Positions 29,168-41,292 of a DNA stretch of 64,000 bases are shown here, one piece after another. The DNA is taken from the NCBI RefSeq assembly GCF_018449675.1, contig NZ_JAAVUZ010000001.1, forward strand, positions 434,001-498,000, in the 5' to 3' direction. A model generated the notes under the pieces. That model ran no database searches and had not been told where the DNA came from. It saw only the letters and a program-made list of their open reading frames with translations. Made by a program: the position numbers and the translations under genes. The stretch is from Glaciihabitans sp. dw_435. Lineage in GTDB: Bacteria > Actinomycetota > Actinomycetes > Actinomycetales > Microbacteriaceae. Position 1 is the stretch's first letter; every line of letters starts with the position of its first letter.

Positions 29168-29962
29168 ATGGGTTCAGCAACGAGAGAGGCACTCGCCTCA
29201 GCGGTCGGCGTGCTCGACTCGCTGACCGGCACGCCCGATCTGGCCACGGGAGAGCAGCTGTTCTCCGCCGGTCAGGTTATCGGCAACTCGGCGCCGCTTC
29301 GTGCCGCTCTCGCTGACCACACGGCAGAGGGAGTGGACAAGAGCGGCATCATCGGCGCCCTGTTCGGTTCCTTTACCCCGGGTGCACAGGCAGTTCTGCG
29401 CGCCGCAGTGGACGGCCGCTGGTCGAGCGAGGATGACCTTCTCGCCGGCATCGAAGAGCTTGCGATTCGCGCAACGGCCGCTTCCGCCCCGGCGGGACTG
29501 TCCATTGAGGCCGAACTGTTCACCTTCGCGCGGGCGGTCGCTTCCAACTCCGAGCTTGAGCTCGCGGTGGGAAGCAAGCTTGGCTCCGCGGAATCAAAGC
29601 TGTCGCTCGTTGACGAGCTTCTGGCCGGCAAGGCAAGTGCCCAGACGGTGGCAATCGTGAGGGCGCTCGTGCAGCAGCCCCGTGACCGTCGCGTCGGCGA
29701 ACTGCTTCGCTACGCGACATCCGTCGTCGCCGACCAGGCTGGCCTCACGGTCGCCACGGTCACGACTGCTGCTCCGATTGCACAGGCGCAGCTCGATCGT
29801 CTCATCAAGGGACTTTCCGCTCAGTACGGCCGCAGCCTCAGCGTCAACCAGGTCGTCGATCCCGCCATCCTCGGCGGCGTCCGCGTGCAAATCGGTGACG
29901 ATGTCATCGACGGCAGCGTGGCAACCAAGCTCAACGACCTCAGACTTCAGCTCGCTCGCTAG
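29168..29962 (+). CDS. atpH: ATP synthase F1 subunit delta
   Basis: This 264-residue delta subunit links the b stalk to the top of F1. It is longer than the about 180-residue E. coli protein, as usual in actinobacteria. The C-terminal part has the family pattern VTTAAPIAQAQLDRLIKGLS, VNQVVDPAILGGVRVQIGDD and VIDGSVATKLNDLRLQL. The extra length lies in the N-terminal helical domain. It starts three bases after the atpF stop. Confidence 0.95.
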   Translation: MGSATREALASAVGVLDSLTGTPDLATGEQLFSAGQVIGNSAPLRAALADHTAEGVDKSGIIGALFGSFTPGAQAVLRAAVDGRWSSEDDLLAGIEELAIRATAASAPAGLSIEAELFTFARAVASNSELELAVGSKLGSAESKLSLVDELLAGKASAQTVAIVRALVQQPRDRRVGELLRYATSVVADQAGLTVATVTTAAPIAQAQLDRLIKGLSAQYGRSLSVNQVVDPAILGGVRVQIGDDVIDGSVATKLNDLRLQLAR

Positions 29963-29995
29963 CGCGCTACGAACACTTCAGGAGTAAGGAACACA

Positions 29996-31633
<1,638 letters not shown>

Positions 31634-31657
31634 TCGGTCTAGGAACACAGGAGAAAC

Positions 31658-34046
<2,389 letters not shown>

Positions 34047-34048
34047 CC

Positions 34049-34309
34049 ATGGCCGAACTCAAGGTCAGTGTCGTCTCGGCCGATCACGAAGTGTGGTCGG
34101 GCGCGGCGAAGCAGATCATCGCACGCACGACAGAGGGTGAGATCGGTATCCTGCCTGGGCACGAGCCGATCCTCGCCATCCTGTCCGCTGGCGAGGTGCG
34201 CGTCACGACGATGGACGGCAACGTCATCACGGCAACCGCGTCTGACGGGTTCCTGTCCGTCGAGCACAACGTTGTCACCGTCGTCTCACGACAAGCAGAA
34301 CTGGTCTAA
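34049..34309 (+). CDS. atpC: ATP synthase F1 subunit epsilon (short form)
   Basis: This 86-residue subunit contains only the N-terminal beta-sandwich (LKVSVVSADHEVWSGAAKQI, EGEIGILPGHEPILAILSAG, ASDGFLSVEHNVVTVVSRQA). The C-terminal helical hairpin that inhibits ATP hydrolysis in E. coli and Bacillus (about 135 residues) is absent. Short forms are known in several actinobacteria. Loss of the helical inhibitory domain implies another way of limiting hydrolysis. Last gene of the operon. Confidence 0.93.
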   Translation: MAELKVSVVSADHEVWSGAAKQIIARTTEGEIGILPGHEPILAILSAGEVRVTTMDGNVITATASDGFLSVEHNVVTVVSRQAELV

Positions 34310-34377
34310 TTCGTTGCTGATCGCCGCCGCCGGCCCCTCGGGTGCCGGTGCACACGCGATCGCCGCAGTTTCACCTC

Positions 34378-34424
34378 ATCGACCGGGCTTCGCGGATTCA
34401 TTCGCGGGCCCGGTCGATTTTGCT
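34378..34424 (+). terminator. Rho-independent terminator of the atp operon
   Basis: An 11-bp perfect stem (34378-34388 with 34408-34418, ATCGACCGGGC/GCCCGGTCGAT) encloses an inner CGCG/CGCG stem and is followed by TTTT and TGCTGTT. It lies 69 bp after atpC. The rest of the 177-bp gap between atpC and yaaA shows no gene. Confidence 0.8.
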
Positions 34425-34486
34425 GTTAACTTCGTGCGATCGCTGAACCCGGGCGCCACGCCGGCGCCTGACCCCATCGCCACCTA

Positions 34487-35233
34487 GTGCTGGTGATTTT
34501 GCCTCCGTCCGAGACAAAGCGGGACGGCGGAGACGACACGCGCGTTCTCACGCTCGACGCCCTCAGCTACACCGACCTTAGTCTGGCGCGTGAGCAGGTT
34601 CTCAGCGCGCTTGTCGCGCTGTCGCACGACGATGCGACGGCAGCGAAGGCACTCAAGATCGGGCCGACGTTGATGTTCGAGGTGGCTCGCAACCGGGTCA
34701 TCCACTCGTCCCCGGTGATGCCGGCCATGGATCGCTATACCGGGGTGCTCTATGACGGGCTGGCGGCGGACACCCTCGATGCCGGCGCGCGCGCTTTCCT
34801 TGCGCAGCACGTCGTGGTGCACTCAGCCCTATTTGGTCTGGTGGGGGCGGGCGATCCGATACCCGCGTACCGGATGTCGCACGACACCCGGCTGCCGGAG
34901 CTGCGACTCAAACACCTCTGGCGCGCTCCGGTCTCGGCCGCGATCGACGCCCATGATGGACTCGTTCTGGATCTGCGGTCGGAATCGTACGTCGAGCTTG
35001 GTCCGGTTCCCACCGGTACGGAGCGCTACTACCTTCGGGTGCTGTCCCGCGGAGCGGATGGGACGAAACGGGCGCTCAACCACTTCAACAAGAAGGGAAA
35101 GGGCCAGTTTGTTCGGGCTCTCGCGCAGTCGGGAATCGATCATCCGACGGCCGATTCCCTGCTCGCATGGGCGGCGGCCAACAACATCACTCTGGAACGT
35201 GGCTCCGACGGCGAGCTCGACCTCCTAGTCTGA
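34487..35233 (+). CDS. yaaA: YaaA/DUF328 family peroxide stress protein
   Basis: This 248-residue protein opens with the family signature MLVILPPSETKRDGG. It then has AVYTGVLYDGL-like YTGVLYDGLAADTLD, VVHSALFGLVGAGDPIPAYR, LVLDLRSESYVELGP and the C-terminal HFNKKGKGQFVRALAQSGID. E. coli YaaA limits Fenton damage by lowering free iron under peroxide stress. The GTG start at 34487 has no clear ribosome-binding site. It follows the atp terminator and probably has its own promoter. Confidence 0.9.
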   Translation: MLVILPPSETKRDGGDDTRVLTLDALSYTDLSLAREQVLSALVALSHDDATAAKALKIGPTLMFEVARNRVIHSSPVMPAMDRYTGVLYDGLAADTLDAGARAFLAQHVVVHSALFGLVGAGDPIPAYRMSHDTRLPELRLKHLWRAPVSAAIDAHDGLVLDLRSESYVELGPVPTGTERYYLRVLSRGADGTKRALNHFNKKGKGQFVRALAQSGIDHPTADSLLAWAAANNITLERGSDGELDLLV

Positions 35234-35240
35234 GGCCATG
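35226..35240 (+). promoter_or_regulatory. Possible leaderless -10 element of the small membrane-protein gene
   Basis: TAGTCT (35226-35231) lies at the very end of yaaA, six bases before the ATG at 35238. This gives the same TANNNT-N6-start layout as other genes in the window. Co-transcription with yaaA is the alternative. Confidence 0.35.
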
Positions 35241-35717
35241 CAACCACACCCGCTTGACCCCGACACCGCGAGCATTCTCGGAATCGTCTTCCTGATCTAC
35301 GGACTCGTGATTGTGGCCGTGATCGTGGCGACCTACGTGCTGATGGCCATCGCGCTGAGCGCGTTCTTCCGCAAGGTGGGGGTCGCGGCCTGGATCGCGT
35401 GGATCCCGTTCTACGCGCACTGGAAGTGGCTCGAAGTGAGCGGGCAGCCCGGGTACCTGGCGCTGTTCTCGCTGATTCCGTATTTCGGGAGCCTGGTCAC
35501 CTCCATCTTCATTTACATCGGGATGTACCGTTCCGGCATTGCCTTCGGCAAGGACCCGAGCTTTGTTGTGCTCGGGATCTTCCTGCCCTTCGTCTGGCTC
35601 TTCATGCTGGGATCCCGGTCGTCCGTGTACCGGCCCGAGCTTCTTGCGGCCCGCGGATATCCCGCACCGCTCGTCGGGTACGGATCCGCGGTCGGCCCGT
35701 ACGCGCCGGCTGCCTGA
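35238..35717 (+). CDS. Small polytopic membrane protein (DUF5684-like)
   Basis: This 159-residue protein has about four hydrophobic segments: about residues 14-43, 50-60, 72-95 and 108-125. The pattern FFRKVGVAAWIAWIPFYAHW, then KWLEVSGQPGYLALFSLIPY, resembles DUF5684-type proteins, where an aromatic-rich loop joins short helices. The C-terminus is Pro/Tyr/Ala-rich. It starts four bases after the yaaA stop. No function is known. Confidence 0.7.
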   Translation: MQPHPLDPDTASILGIVFLIYGLVIVAVIVATYVLMAIALSAFFRKVGVAAWIAWIPFYAHWKWLEVSGQPGYLALFSLIPYFGSLVTSIFIYIGMYRSGIAFGKDPSFVVLGIFLPFVWLFMLGSRSSVYRPELLAARGYPAPLVGYGSAVGPYAPAA

Positions 35718-35737
35718 CCCCGGACCGTGGTGTGCAG

Positions 35738-36313
35738 CTAGCTGGCTCGCCAGCAGCCGGCGACGTGGTCGTCGACCATGCCGCCCGACTGCATCAGTGC
35801 GTACATGGTGGTGGGTCCCACAAACTTGAAGCCGAGCGCGCGCAGTGCCTTGCTCATCGCCGTCGATTCGGGGGTCACCGCGGGGATATCACCCGGCCCG
35901 GTGGGCCTGACGTGCGTTGCGGGGGCGAAGCTCCACATCAGCTCGTCGAGGGCGCCGGTGGCATTCGCGGTGAGCTCGATCGCCACGCGGGCGTTGGAGC
36001 GCGTCGCCAGGATTTTTGCGCGATTGCGGATGATCCGGGTGTCGAGCATCAGCGCTTCTACCTCGTCATCGTCGATTGCCGCGACCCGCTGCAGGTCAAA
36101 CCCGTGGAACGCGGCACGGAAGCCCTCCCGACGTCGCAGAATCGTGATCCAGGACAGCCCCGCCTGGAAGCCCTCGAGGCTGAGCTTCTCGAACAGCGGC
36201 TGATCGCCGTGAAGCGGGCGTCCCCATTCTTCGTCGTGATAGCGCAGATACTCGGGGTCGCTGCCCGCCCACGGGCACCGCGCGATGCCATCGGCGCCGA
36301 CGACGGCGCTCAC
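35738..36313 (-). CDS. tag: DNA-3-methyladenine glycosylase I
   Basis: This 191-residue protein belongs to the Tag family, which removes 3-methyladenine from DNA. It has ARCPWAGSDPEYLRYHDEEW, FEKLSLEGFQAGLSWITILR, EALMLDTRIIRNRAKI and FKFVGPTTMYALMQSGGMVD then DHVAGCW, covering the helix-hairpin-helix and metal-binding features of the family. The GTG at 36313 overlaps the ogt stop by four bases, so the two repair proteins are translationally coupled. Confidence 0.94.
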   Translation of the reverse strand: MSAVVGADGIARCPWAGSDPEYLRYHDEEWGRPLHGDQPLFEKLSLEGFQAGLSWITILRRREGFRAAFHGFDLQRVAAIDDDEVEALMLDTRIIRNRAKILATRSNARVAIELTANATGALDELMWSFAPATHVRPTGPGDIPAVTPESTAMSKALRALGFKFVGPTTMYALMQSGGMVDDHVAGCWRAS

Positions 36314-36825
36314 GCGGTGTGCTCGATGCCCTCGTGGTCGAGCAGCCACACCTTGGTGGGGATGCCGTTGCCGCCGCTGTAGCCGGTGATCTTCTTGTTC
36401 GTTGCGAGCACGCGGTGACAGGGCACGATGATCGGAATGGGGTTTGCGCCGACGGCGCCACCGACGGCCCGACCCGCGGTGGGGCGGCCCGTTGCCAGGC
36501 CGATTTCGCCGTAGGTCGCGACTTCGCCCCACTGCAGTGCGGCAAGTTCTGCCCACACGGACCGCTGGAATTCGGTGCCGCCGGTGGAGATGGGCAGGTC
36601 AAAATCGTGGCGCTCACCGGCGAAGTATTCGGACAGTTGCGCGGCGGCGCGCTCGAGAACGTCGGTGGACTTCTCCGGGACATCATCGAACGGCAGGGCG
36701 CCTGCGCGTTCAATGGACAGCGACGTGATGGATGTTCCGTCGCTGCCGACCTCGAGGCGGCCAATCGGAGACGGCACGCGACGCAGGTAGGCGGGGGATA
36801 CGGGGGGAGTTGAACGGGGGAACAT
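36310..36825 (-). CDS. ogt: Methylated-DNA--[protein]-cysteine S-methyltransferase
   Basis: This 171-residue suicide repair protein takes the methyl group from O6-methylguanine. The active-site motif IVPCHRV (Cys136) and the helix-turn-helix region with ATYGEIGLATGRPTAGRAVG are intact, as is the C-terminal GYSGGNGIPTKVWLLDHEG. There is no fused AraC-type domain, so it is the Ogt type and not Ada. It is the first gene of an ogt-tag operon. Together with the AlkD-like gene at 419 the window encodes three alkylation-repair activities. Confidence 0.95.
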   Translation of the reverse strand: MFPRSTPPVSPAYLRRVPSPIGRLEVGSDGTSITSLSIERAGALPFDDVPEKSTDVLERAAAQLSEYFAGERHDFDLPISTGGTEFQRSVWAELAALQWGEVATYGEIGLATGRPTAGRAVGGAVGANPIPIIVPCHRVLATNKKITGYSGGNGIPTKVWLLDHEGIEHTA

Positions 36826-36918
36826 GGTTTGACTGTAGCCGGGTCATCCGCCCCGCATCTGGCACTTTTCGGACATGGGGAAAGTTGGCGCGGACACCGT
36901 GAGGAGGAGGATAGGAGT

Positions 36919-37884
36919 ATGGCGAATATCGAGTACAGAACCCTTGGCAATTCCGGCCTGGTCGTGTCGACCGTTGGCCTCGGCTGCAACAACTTCGGCC
37001 GGGCGAAAACCGCGACCGAATCGCAGGAGGGGACCAACGCGCTCATTACTGCGGCGATCGATGCGGGTGTGACGCTGTTCGACACCGCGGACATCTACGG
37101 ATCCGAACGGGGGCTGAGCGAGACCCTCATGGGACACGGTCTCAAGGGGCGTCGCGACGAGATCGTGCTGGCGACCAAGTTCGGAATGGACATGGCGGGA
37201 ACGAACGGACCCGACTGGGATGCCCGCGGATCGCGCCGCTATATCCGGCTCGCGGTCGAGGCCTCGCTGCGGCGCCTGCAGACCGACTGGATCGATCTGT
37301 ACCAGTTGCACCGTCCCGACGGCATCACGCCGATTGAGGAGACGCTGAGCGCCCTCGACGACCTGATCACCGAGGGCAAGGTGCGCTACATCGGCCACTC
37401 GAACCTCGACGGATGGCAGATTGCCGATGCCGAATACGTCGCTCGCCTCGCGGGTCACGAGAAGTTCATCTCCGCGCAGAACGAATACAGCTTGCTGGAG
37501 CGCGATGTCGAGGTGGAAGTGCTGCCGGCCGTCAACGCGTACGGGCTTGGCTTTCTGCCGTTCTTCCCGCTCTACAATGGACTCTTCACGGGCAAGTACT
37601 CGCGCGGTGGCCAGGGCCCTGCCGACGGGCGCCTCACCGCGATCCGGCCCGAGGCGCTCGACGGTGTGCCGTGGGATCGCGTCGAGCGGTACCAGTCGTT
37701 CTGCGACGAGCGTGGGGTGACGATGCTGGCGGCGACGTTTGCGTGGCTGCTGGCGCAGCCGGGCGTCACGAGCGTGATCGCCGGGGCAACGAAGCCGGAA
37801 CAGATCGTGCAGAACGCCGAGGCGGCGACGGCGTGGGATGCCTCGACCGCCGACATCGCGGCGATCTCCGAGATCTTCGCCTGA
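36919..37884 (+). CDS. Aldo/keto reductase
   Basis: This 321-residue NADPH-dependent TIM-barrel oxidoreductase has the catalytic Asp and Tyr in LFDTADIYGSERGLSE, the Lys in VLATKFGMDMAG and the His in DLYQLHRPDGITPIEE. The cofactor-binding C-terminal LAQPGVTSVIAGATKPEQIV is present. It resembles the YajO/YhdN-type group; the substrate is unknown. The ATG at 36919 is preferred for its strong AGGAGGATAGGAG ribosome-binding site over an upstream GTG/ATG extension. It ends in front of a strong hairpin shared with yceI. Confidence 0.9.
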   Translation: MANIEYRTLGNSGLVVSTVGLGCNNFGRAKTATESQEGTNALITAAIDAGVTLFDTADIYGSERGLSETLMGHGLKGRRDEIVLATKFGMDMAGTNGPDWDARGSRRYIRLAVEASLRRLQTDWIDLYQLHRPDGITPIEETLSALDDLITEGKVRYIGHSNLDGWQIADAEYVARLAGHEKFISAQNEYSLLERDVEVEVLPAVNAYGLGFLPFFPLYNGLFTGKYSRGGQGPADGRLTAIRPEALDGVPWDRVERYQSFCDERGVTMLAATFAWLLAQPGVTSVIAGATKPEQIVQNAEAATAWDASTADIAAISEIFA

Positions 37885-37936
37885 CGCGAATGGTGCGCTG
37901 TCGAGACACGACAGACAGCGCCCTTAACGAACGAAG

Positions 37937-37981
37937 GGCCGGTGGCCGCCGCCAACACGAGGTTGAAGGCGGCCACCGGCC
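37937..37981. terminator. Strong hairpin, bidirectional terminator between convergent genes
   Basis: A perfect 14-bp GC-rich stem (37937-37950 with 37968-37981) and a 17-base loop lie between the ends of the aldo/keto reductase and yceI genes. No long T run follows on either strand, only short T-containing stretches on the minus side. Confidence 0.65.
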
Positions 37982-37995
37982 GCAGGGAAAAGAAA

Positions 37996-38553
37996 TTACG
38001 CGGCGGGCTGCAGAACGACCTGGATCTCCAGGTCGATCGAGACGGCCTCACCCAGGGTGAGTCCACCGGCCTCGACGGCAGCGTTCCAGCTGACGCCGAA
38101 CTCGCTGCGGTTGATCTTCGTGGAAGCGGTGACGCCGGCCTTCGTCTGTCCGTAGCCGTCGACGATAACGCCGCCGATCTCACCCTTGAGGGTGACGGAC
38201 TTGGTGACGCCACGCAGGGTGAGGTCGCCAACGATGGTCAGGTCTTCGCCGTCAACCTCGAAGGAGGTGGACTTGAAGGTCATGGTGGGGTATTCCTCGA
38301 CGAGGAAGAAGTCGCTCGTGCGCAGGTGGCCATCGCGGTCGGCCTGGCCGGTGTTCACGGAAGCGATGTCGACGGTGGCCTCGACGGTCGAGTCCTTGGG
38401 GTCCTCGGCGGTGACGACGGTGACGTCGAACTTCTCGAACGAGCCGCGGACCTTGCTGATCGCCAGGTGGCGAACGGAGAAGGTGAGGTCGGAGTGGGCC
38501 GGGTCAAGGGTCCAGGTTCCGGCGATGTACTTGGGGTCAGTTGTAACGGTCAT
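37996..38553 (-). CDS. YceI-family protein
   Basis: This 185-residue single-domain lipocalin-like protein begins GTWTLDPAHSDLTFSVRHLA. It then has SVNTGQADRDGHLRTSDFF, YPTMTFKSTSFEVDG, VGDLTLRGVTKSVTL and the C-terminal NRSEFGVSWNAAVEAGG. YceI proteins bind polyisoprenoids or amphiphiles and are often acid- or base-induced. No signal peptide is seen, which is common for the actinobacterial cytoplasmic versions. The ATG at 38553 starts MTVTTDPKYIAG; an upstream ATG adds four residues. Confidence 0.9.
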   Translation of the reverse strand: MTVTTDPKYIAGTWTLDPAHSDLTFSVRHLAISKVRGSFEKFDVTVVTAEDPKDSTVEATVDIASVNTGQADRDGHLRTSDFFLVEEYPTMTFKSTSFEVDGEDLTIVGDLTLRGVTKSVTLKGEIGGVIVDGYGQTKAGVTASTKINRSEFGVSWNAAVEAGGLTLGEAVSIDLEIQVVLQPAA

Positions 38554-38581
38554 AACACCATGCAAGCGTATGTTTCTGTGA

Positions 38582-38611
38582 ACTATTCCCGATTTAGGTG
38601 ACGTGTCACAA
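38582..38611 (-). promoter_or_regulatory. Probable promoter of yceI with a dyad at the -35 side
   Basis: On the minus strand TTGTGA (38606-38611) and AATAGT (38582-38587) are spaced 18 bp apart, about 28 bp before the yceI start. The -35 side overlaps GTGAC-N2-GTCAC (38598-38609), a possible regulator site. Confidence 0.42.
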
Positions 38612-38647
38612 AAATTTATCCAGCGTTAACAATTGGCCGCGCGCGAA

Positions 38648-40081
38648 CTACAGCTTCGTCCACGCTTCCGTGAGGACGGTTCGCAGAATTCCCTCGATCT
38701 CATCGAACTCTGCGGGGCCGATGGTCAGCGGGGGAGCGAGCTGGATGACGGGATCTCCGCGGTCGTCGGCACGACAGTAGAGACCTGCCTCGAAGAGTGC
38801 TTTCGAGAGGAATCCGCGAAGCAGGCGCTCCGACTCATCCGCATCAAAGGTTTCCTTCGTTGCCTTGTCCTTGACCAGCTCGATACCAAAGAAGTACCCG
38901 TCGCCGCGCACGTCGCCGACGATCGGCAGATCGCGCAACTTCTCGAGCGTCGCCCGGAACACGGGAGAGTTCTCCCGTACGTTTTCGAGCAGCTTCTCTT
39001 CCTCGAAGATGTCGAGGTTGGCGAGGGCAACGGCCGAGGACACCGGATGACCCCCAAACGTGTAGCCGTGATAGAAGGAGGTGTCGCCGTGCTTGAACGG
39101 TTCGTACAGCTTCTCGCTGATGATGGTTGCCCCGATGGGGGAGTAGCCGCTGGTCATGCCCTTCGCGCACGTGATCATGTCGGGCTGGAAGCCGTAGGTG
39201 GTCGAGGCGAACATGTTGCCGATCCGGCCGAAGCCGGTGATGACCTCGTCGGCGACCAGCAGCACGTCGTACTGGTCGCAAATCTCCCGCACGCGCTGGA
39301 AGTAGCCGGGAGGCGGAGGGAAGGCGCCGCCGCTGTTCTGCACGGGTTCGAGGAAGACGGCGGCAACCGTTTCCGGACCCTCGAACAGGATCATCTCCTC
39401 GATGCGGTTCGCCGCCCACTGGCCGAACAGGTACGGGTCGTCGCTCGGCGCACCCATTTCGGCCGCGCGATAGAAATTGGTGTTCGGTACGCGGAAGCCG
39501 CCGGGCGTCACGGGCTCGAACATTTCCTTCATGCCGGGGATGCCGGTGATGGCCAGTGCGCCCTGCGTGGTGCCGTGGTAGGCGACCGACCGGGAAATGA
39601 CCTTGTGCTTGGTGGGGCGGCCCTGCAGCTTCCAGTAATACTTGGCGAGCTTGAACGCCGTCTCCACGGCCTCGCCGCCGCCGGAGGAGAAAAAGACACG
39701 ATTGAGGTCGCCCGGTGCGTAGCCGGCGAGACGGTCGGCGAGTTCGATGGCGGCGGGGTGGGCGTACGACCAGAGCGGGAAGAAGGCCAGTTCTTCGGCC
39801 TGCTTGGCAGCGGCCTCGGCCAGACGCTTGCGCCCGTGACCCGCGTTGACGACGAAGAGTCCTGACAGCCCGTCGAAATACTTCTTGCCGGCGCTGTCCC
39901 AGATGTGATGGCCCGAGCCCTTGACGATGATGGGGACGCCACCGCCGTCCTCCATGATCGACTGGCGGTTGAAGTGCATCCAGAGGTGATCGCGCGCCTT
40001 TTGCTGAAGCTCCGCCTCGGAGAACTTGCTGCTGCCGGTCGCGCCGGCGGACGGGCTGACGTTCTGTTCCGTGGTTGTCAT
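38648..40081 (-). CDS. Class III aminotransferase (putrescine/GABA/beta-alanine type)
   Basis: This 477-residue PLP enzyme is of the omega-aminotransferase group. It has FFSSGGGEAVETAFKLAKYY, SYHG-like VAYHGTTQGALAITG, VAAVFLEPVQNSGG, VLLVADEVITGFGRIG and the PLP lysine K307 in TCAKGMTSGYSPIGA. The sequence resembles putrescine- or pyruvate-dependent diamine transaminases. The distance to a spermidine/putrescine transporter (18 kb away, on the far side of the kinase/Fn3 cluster) supports polyamine catabolism, but GABA or beta-alanine are alternatives. It overlaps the AsnC regulator gene by four bases, so it is its operon partner. Confidence 0.9.
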   Translation of the reverse strand: MTTTEQNVSPSAGATGSSKFSEAELQQKARDHLWMHFNRQSIMEDGGGVPIIVKGSGHHIWDSAGKKYFDGLSGLFVVNAGHGRKRLAEAAAKQAEELAFFPLWSYAHPAAIELADRLAGYAPGDLNRVFFSSGGGEAVETAFKLAKYYWKLQGRPTKHKVISRSVAYHGTTQGALAITGIPGMKEMFEPVTPGGFRVPNTNFYRAAEMGAPSDDPYLFGQWAANRIEEMILFEGPETVAAVFLEPVQNSGGAFPPPPGYFQRVREICDQYDVLLVADEVITGFGRIGNMFASTTYGFQPDMITCAKGMTSGYSPIGATIISEKLYEPFKHGDTSFYHGYTFGGHPVSSAVALANLDIFEEEKLLENVRENSPVFRATLEKLRDLPIVGDVRGDGYFFGIELVKDKATKETFDADESERLLRGFLSKALFEAGLYCRADDRGDPVIQLAPPLTIGPAEFDEIEGILRTVLTEAWTKL

Positions 40082-40560
40082 CGGGTTCCCCAGTTGTAGA
40101 ACTGCTTGTGAAGTCGGAGGTAGACGAACGTCTCTGTGGAGAGCACGCCCGGGATCGCACGGATCCTCTTGTTGAGCAGCTCGATGAGATCGTCATCGTT
40201 CTCGCAGACCACCTCCGCGAGGATGTCGAAACTTCCCGCCGTGAGAACGACGTAGTCGACCGATGTGATCTGTGCGAGAGCGTCGGCGACGGTGGTCGTG
40301 TCTCCCGACACGCGAACGCCGATCATCGCCTGGCGATAAAACCCCAGCTGCATCGGGTCGGTGACCGCGACGACCTGCATCACGCCGGAGTCGGTCAGCT
40401 TCTGCACCCGCTGGCGCACGGCCGCCTCGCTGAGGCCGACGGCCTTGCCGATTTCCGCGTAGGAGCGACGTCCGTCGTTCTGCAGCTGTTCGATGATTGC
40501 CTTTGATACGTCATCGAGCTGAATCGGCTTCGAGCTGGGGGTCCTCTGAGGCGCACTCAT
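40078..40560 (-). CDS. Lrp/AsnC-family transcriptional regulator
   Basis: This 160-residue protein has an N-terminal AsnC helix-turn-helix (LDDVSKAIIEQLQNDGRRSY, then AEIGKAVGLSEAAVRQRVQK) and a C-terminal RAM effector domain (VDYVVLTAGSFDILAEVVCE, ELLNKRIRAIPGVLSTETFV). It probably senses an amino acid or amine and controls the aminotransferase gene it overlaps. The ATG at 40560 has no ribosome-binding site but lies six bases after a -10 element, so the operon is probably leaderless. Confidence 0.93.
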   Translation of the reverse strand: MSAPQRTPSSKPIQLDDVSKAIIEQLQNDGRRSYAEIGKAVGLSEAAVRQRVQKLTDSGVMQVVAVTDPMQLGFYRQAMIGVRVSGDTTTVADALAQITSVDYVVLTAGSFDILAEVVCENDDDLIELLNKRIRAIPGVLSTETFVYLRLHKQFYNWGTR

Positions 40561-40595
40561 GGGTTGATTGTGGCAGTGACAACAGCGCGATACAA
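40561..40595 (-). promoter_or_regulatory. Promoter of the asnC-aminotransferase operon (leaderless)
   Basis: On the minus strand TTGTAT (40590-40595), a 17-bp spacer and CACAAT (40567-40572) lie six bases before the ATG. The spacing is ideal, and no Shine-Dalgarno sequence is present. Confidence 0.55.
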
Positions 40596-40701
40596 GCGAT
40601 TCCGCATCATTACGCGCGAATGACCATCGGAATCAGCAGGCGATGCGCCGTTGCCCCGCAGCATCGCGGACGAAGTGGGTGCCCGTAAAATACGTGATGA
40701 G

Positions 40702-40740
40702 TTACATCGGGGACTGAACTGCACCGACAATAGGACTGTG
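40702..40740 (+). promoter_or_regulatory. Possible promoter of the FHA/PP2C genes (leaderless)
   Basis: TTACAT (40702-40707), an 18-bp spacer and GACAAT (40726-40731) are followed after six bases by the GTG at 40738. The same GACAAT-N6-GTG layout precedes the AlkD-like gene at 419. Confidence 0.4.
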
Positions 40741-41292
40741 CACGAAGAACTCGACGATACTGTTGCCGCCCAACGCCCTTCCGGTGCCTCCGAGGCGACG
40801 TCGGAGCCAGACCTGGCAAACACCATCCGATCCAAATATGTGGTGTCAGCGGTAGCCGAGACAGTGCAGCCCAAACAGCGACCGAGAGATGCCAGCGGCG
40901 CTCTCGTTTCTGAGCCGGTCGCGCCAGCCCCGCCCGCGGCGCCCGCGATGTTCTACAGGTTCCGCATCTCCCGCACGGCGATCCCGCTCGATCTGCCCGC
41001 GTACATCGGACGCGCACCGCACCACCCGCGCATTGCGGCCGACCGGATGCCCCGTCTGGTGCGCGTTCCATCGCCGCTGCAGGAGGTGTCGTCCAGCCAC
41101 CTCGAGATCCGCCAGCTCGGCATGACCGTGGTGGTCACCGACCTGAAATCGACCAACGGCACCATCGTCAGCGTGCCGGGAACCCAACCGCGCAAGCTCC
41201 GGCAGAGTGAGTCGCTTGTCGTGTCGCCCGGCACTCTCATCGACATCGGCGACGGAAACATCATCGAGATTCTCCCGATGCAGAGTCTCTGA
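40738..41292 (+). CDS. FHA-domain phosphothreonine-binding protein
   Basis: This 184-residue protein has an unstructured N-terminus (about 1-80) and an FHA domain with the key motifs: GRAP (GR), VSSSHLEIRQLG (SxxH) and LKSTNGTIVSVPG (NG). The N-terminus carries two Thr sites of the kind phosphorylated by PknB-type kinases, LDDTVAAQR and LANTIRSKY. It therefore probably reports the activity of the nearby kinase. A GTG at 40738 is chosen because a -10-like element lies six bases before it; a TTG at 40651 would add 29 residues. It is coupled to the PP2C gene by a one-base overlap. Confidence 0.85.
   Translation: MHEELDDTVAAQRPSGASEATSEPDLANTIRSKYVVSAVAETVQPKQRPRDASGALVSEPVAPAPPAAPAMFYRFRISRTAIPLDLPAYIGRAPHHPRIAADRMPRLVRVPSPLQEVSSSHLEIRQLGMTVVVTDLKSTNGTIVSVPGTQPRKLRQSESLVVSPGTLIDIGDGNIIEILPMQSL

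Noticed and set aside
34310-34486. A possible extra gene between atpC and yaaA
   Set aside because: The open stretch overlaps the terminator hairpin, lacks a ribosome-binding site and has no family pattern.
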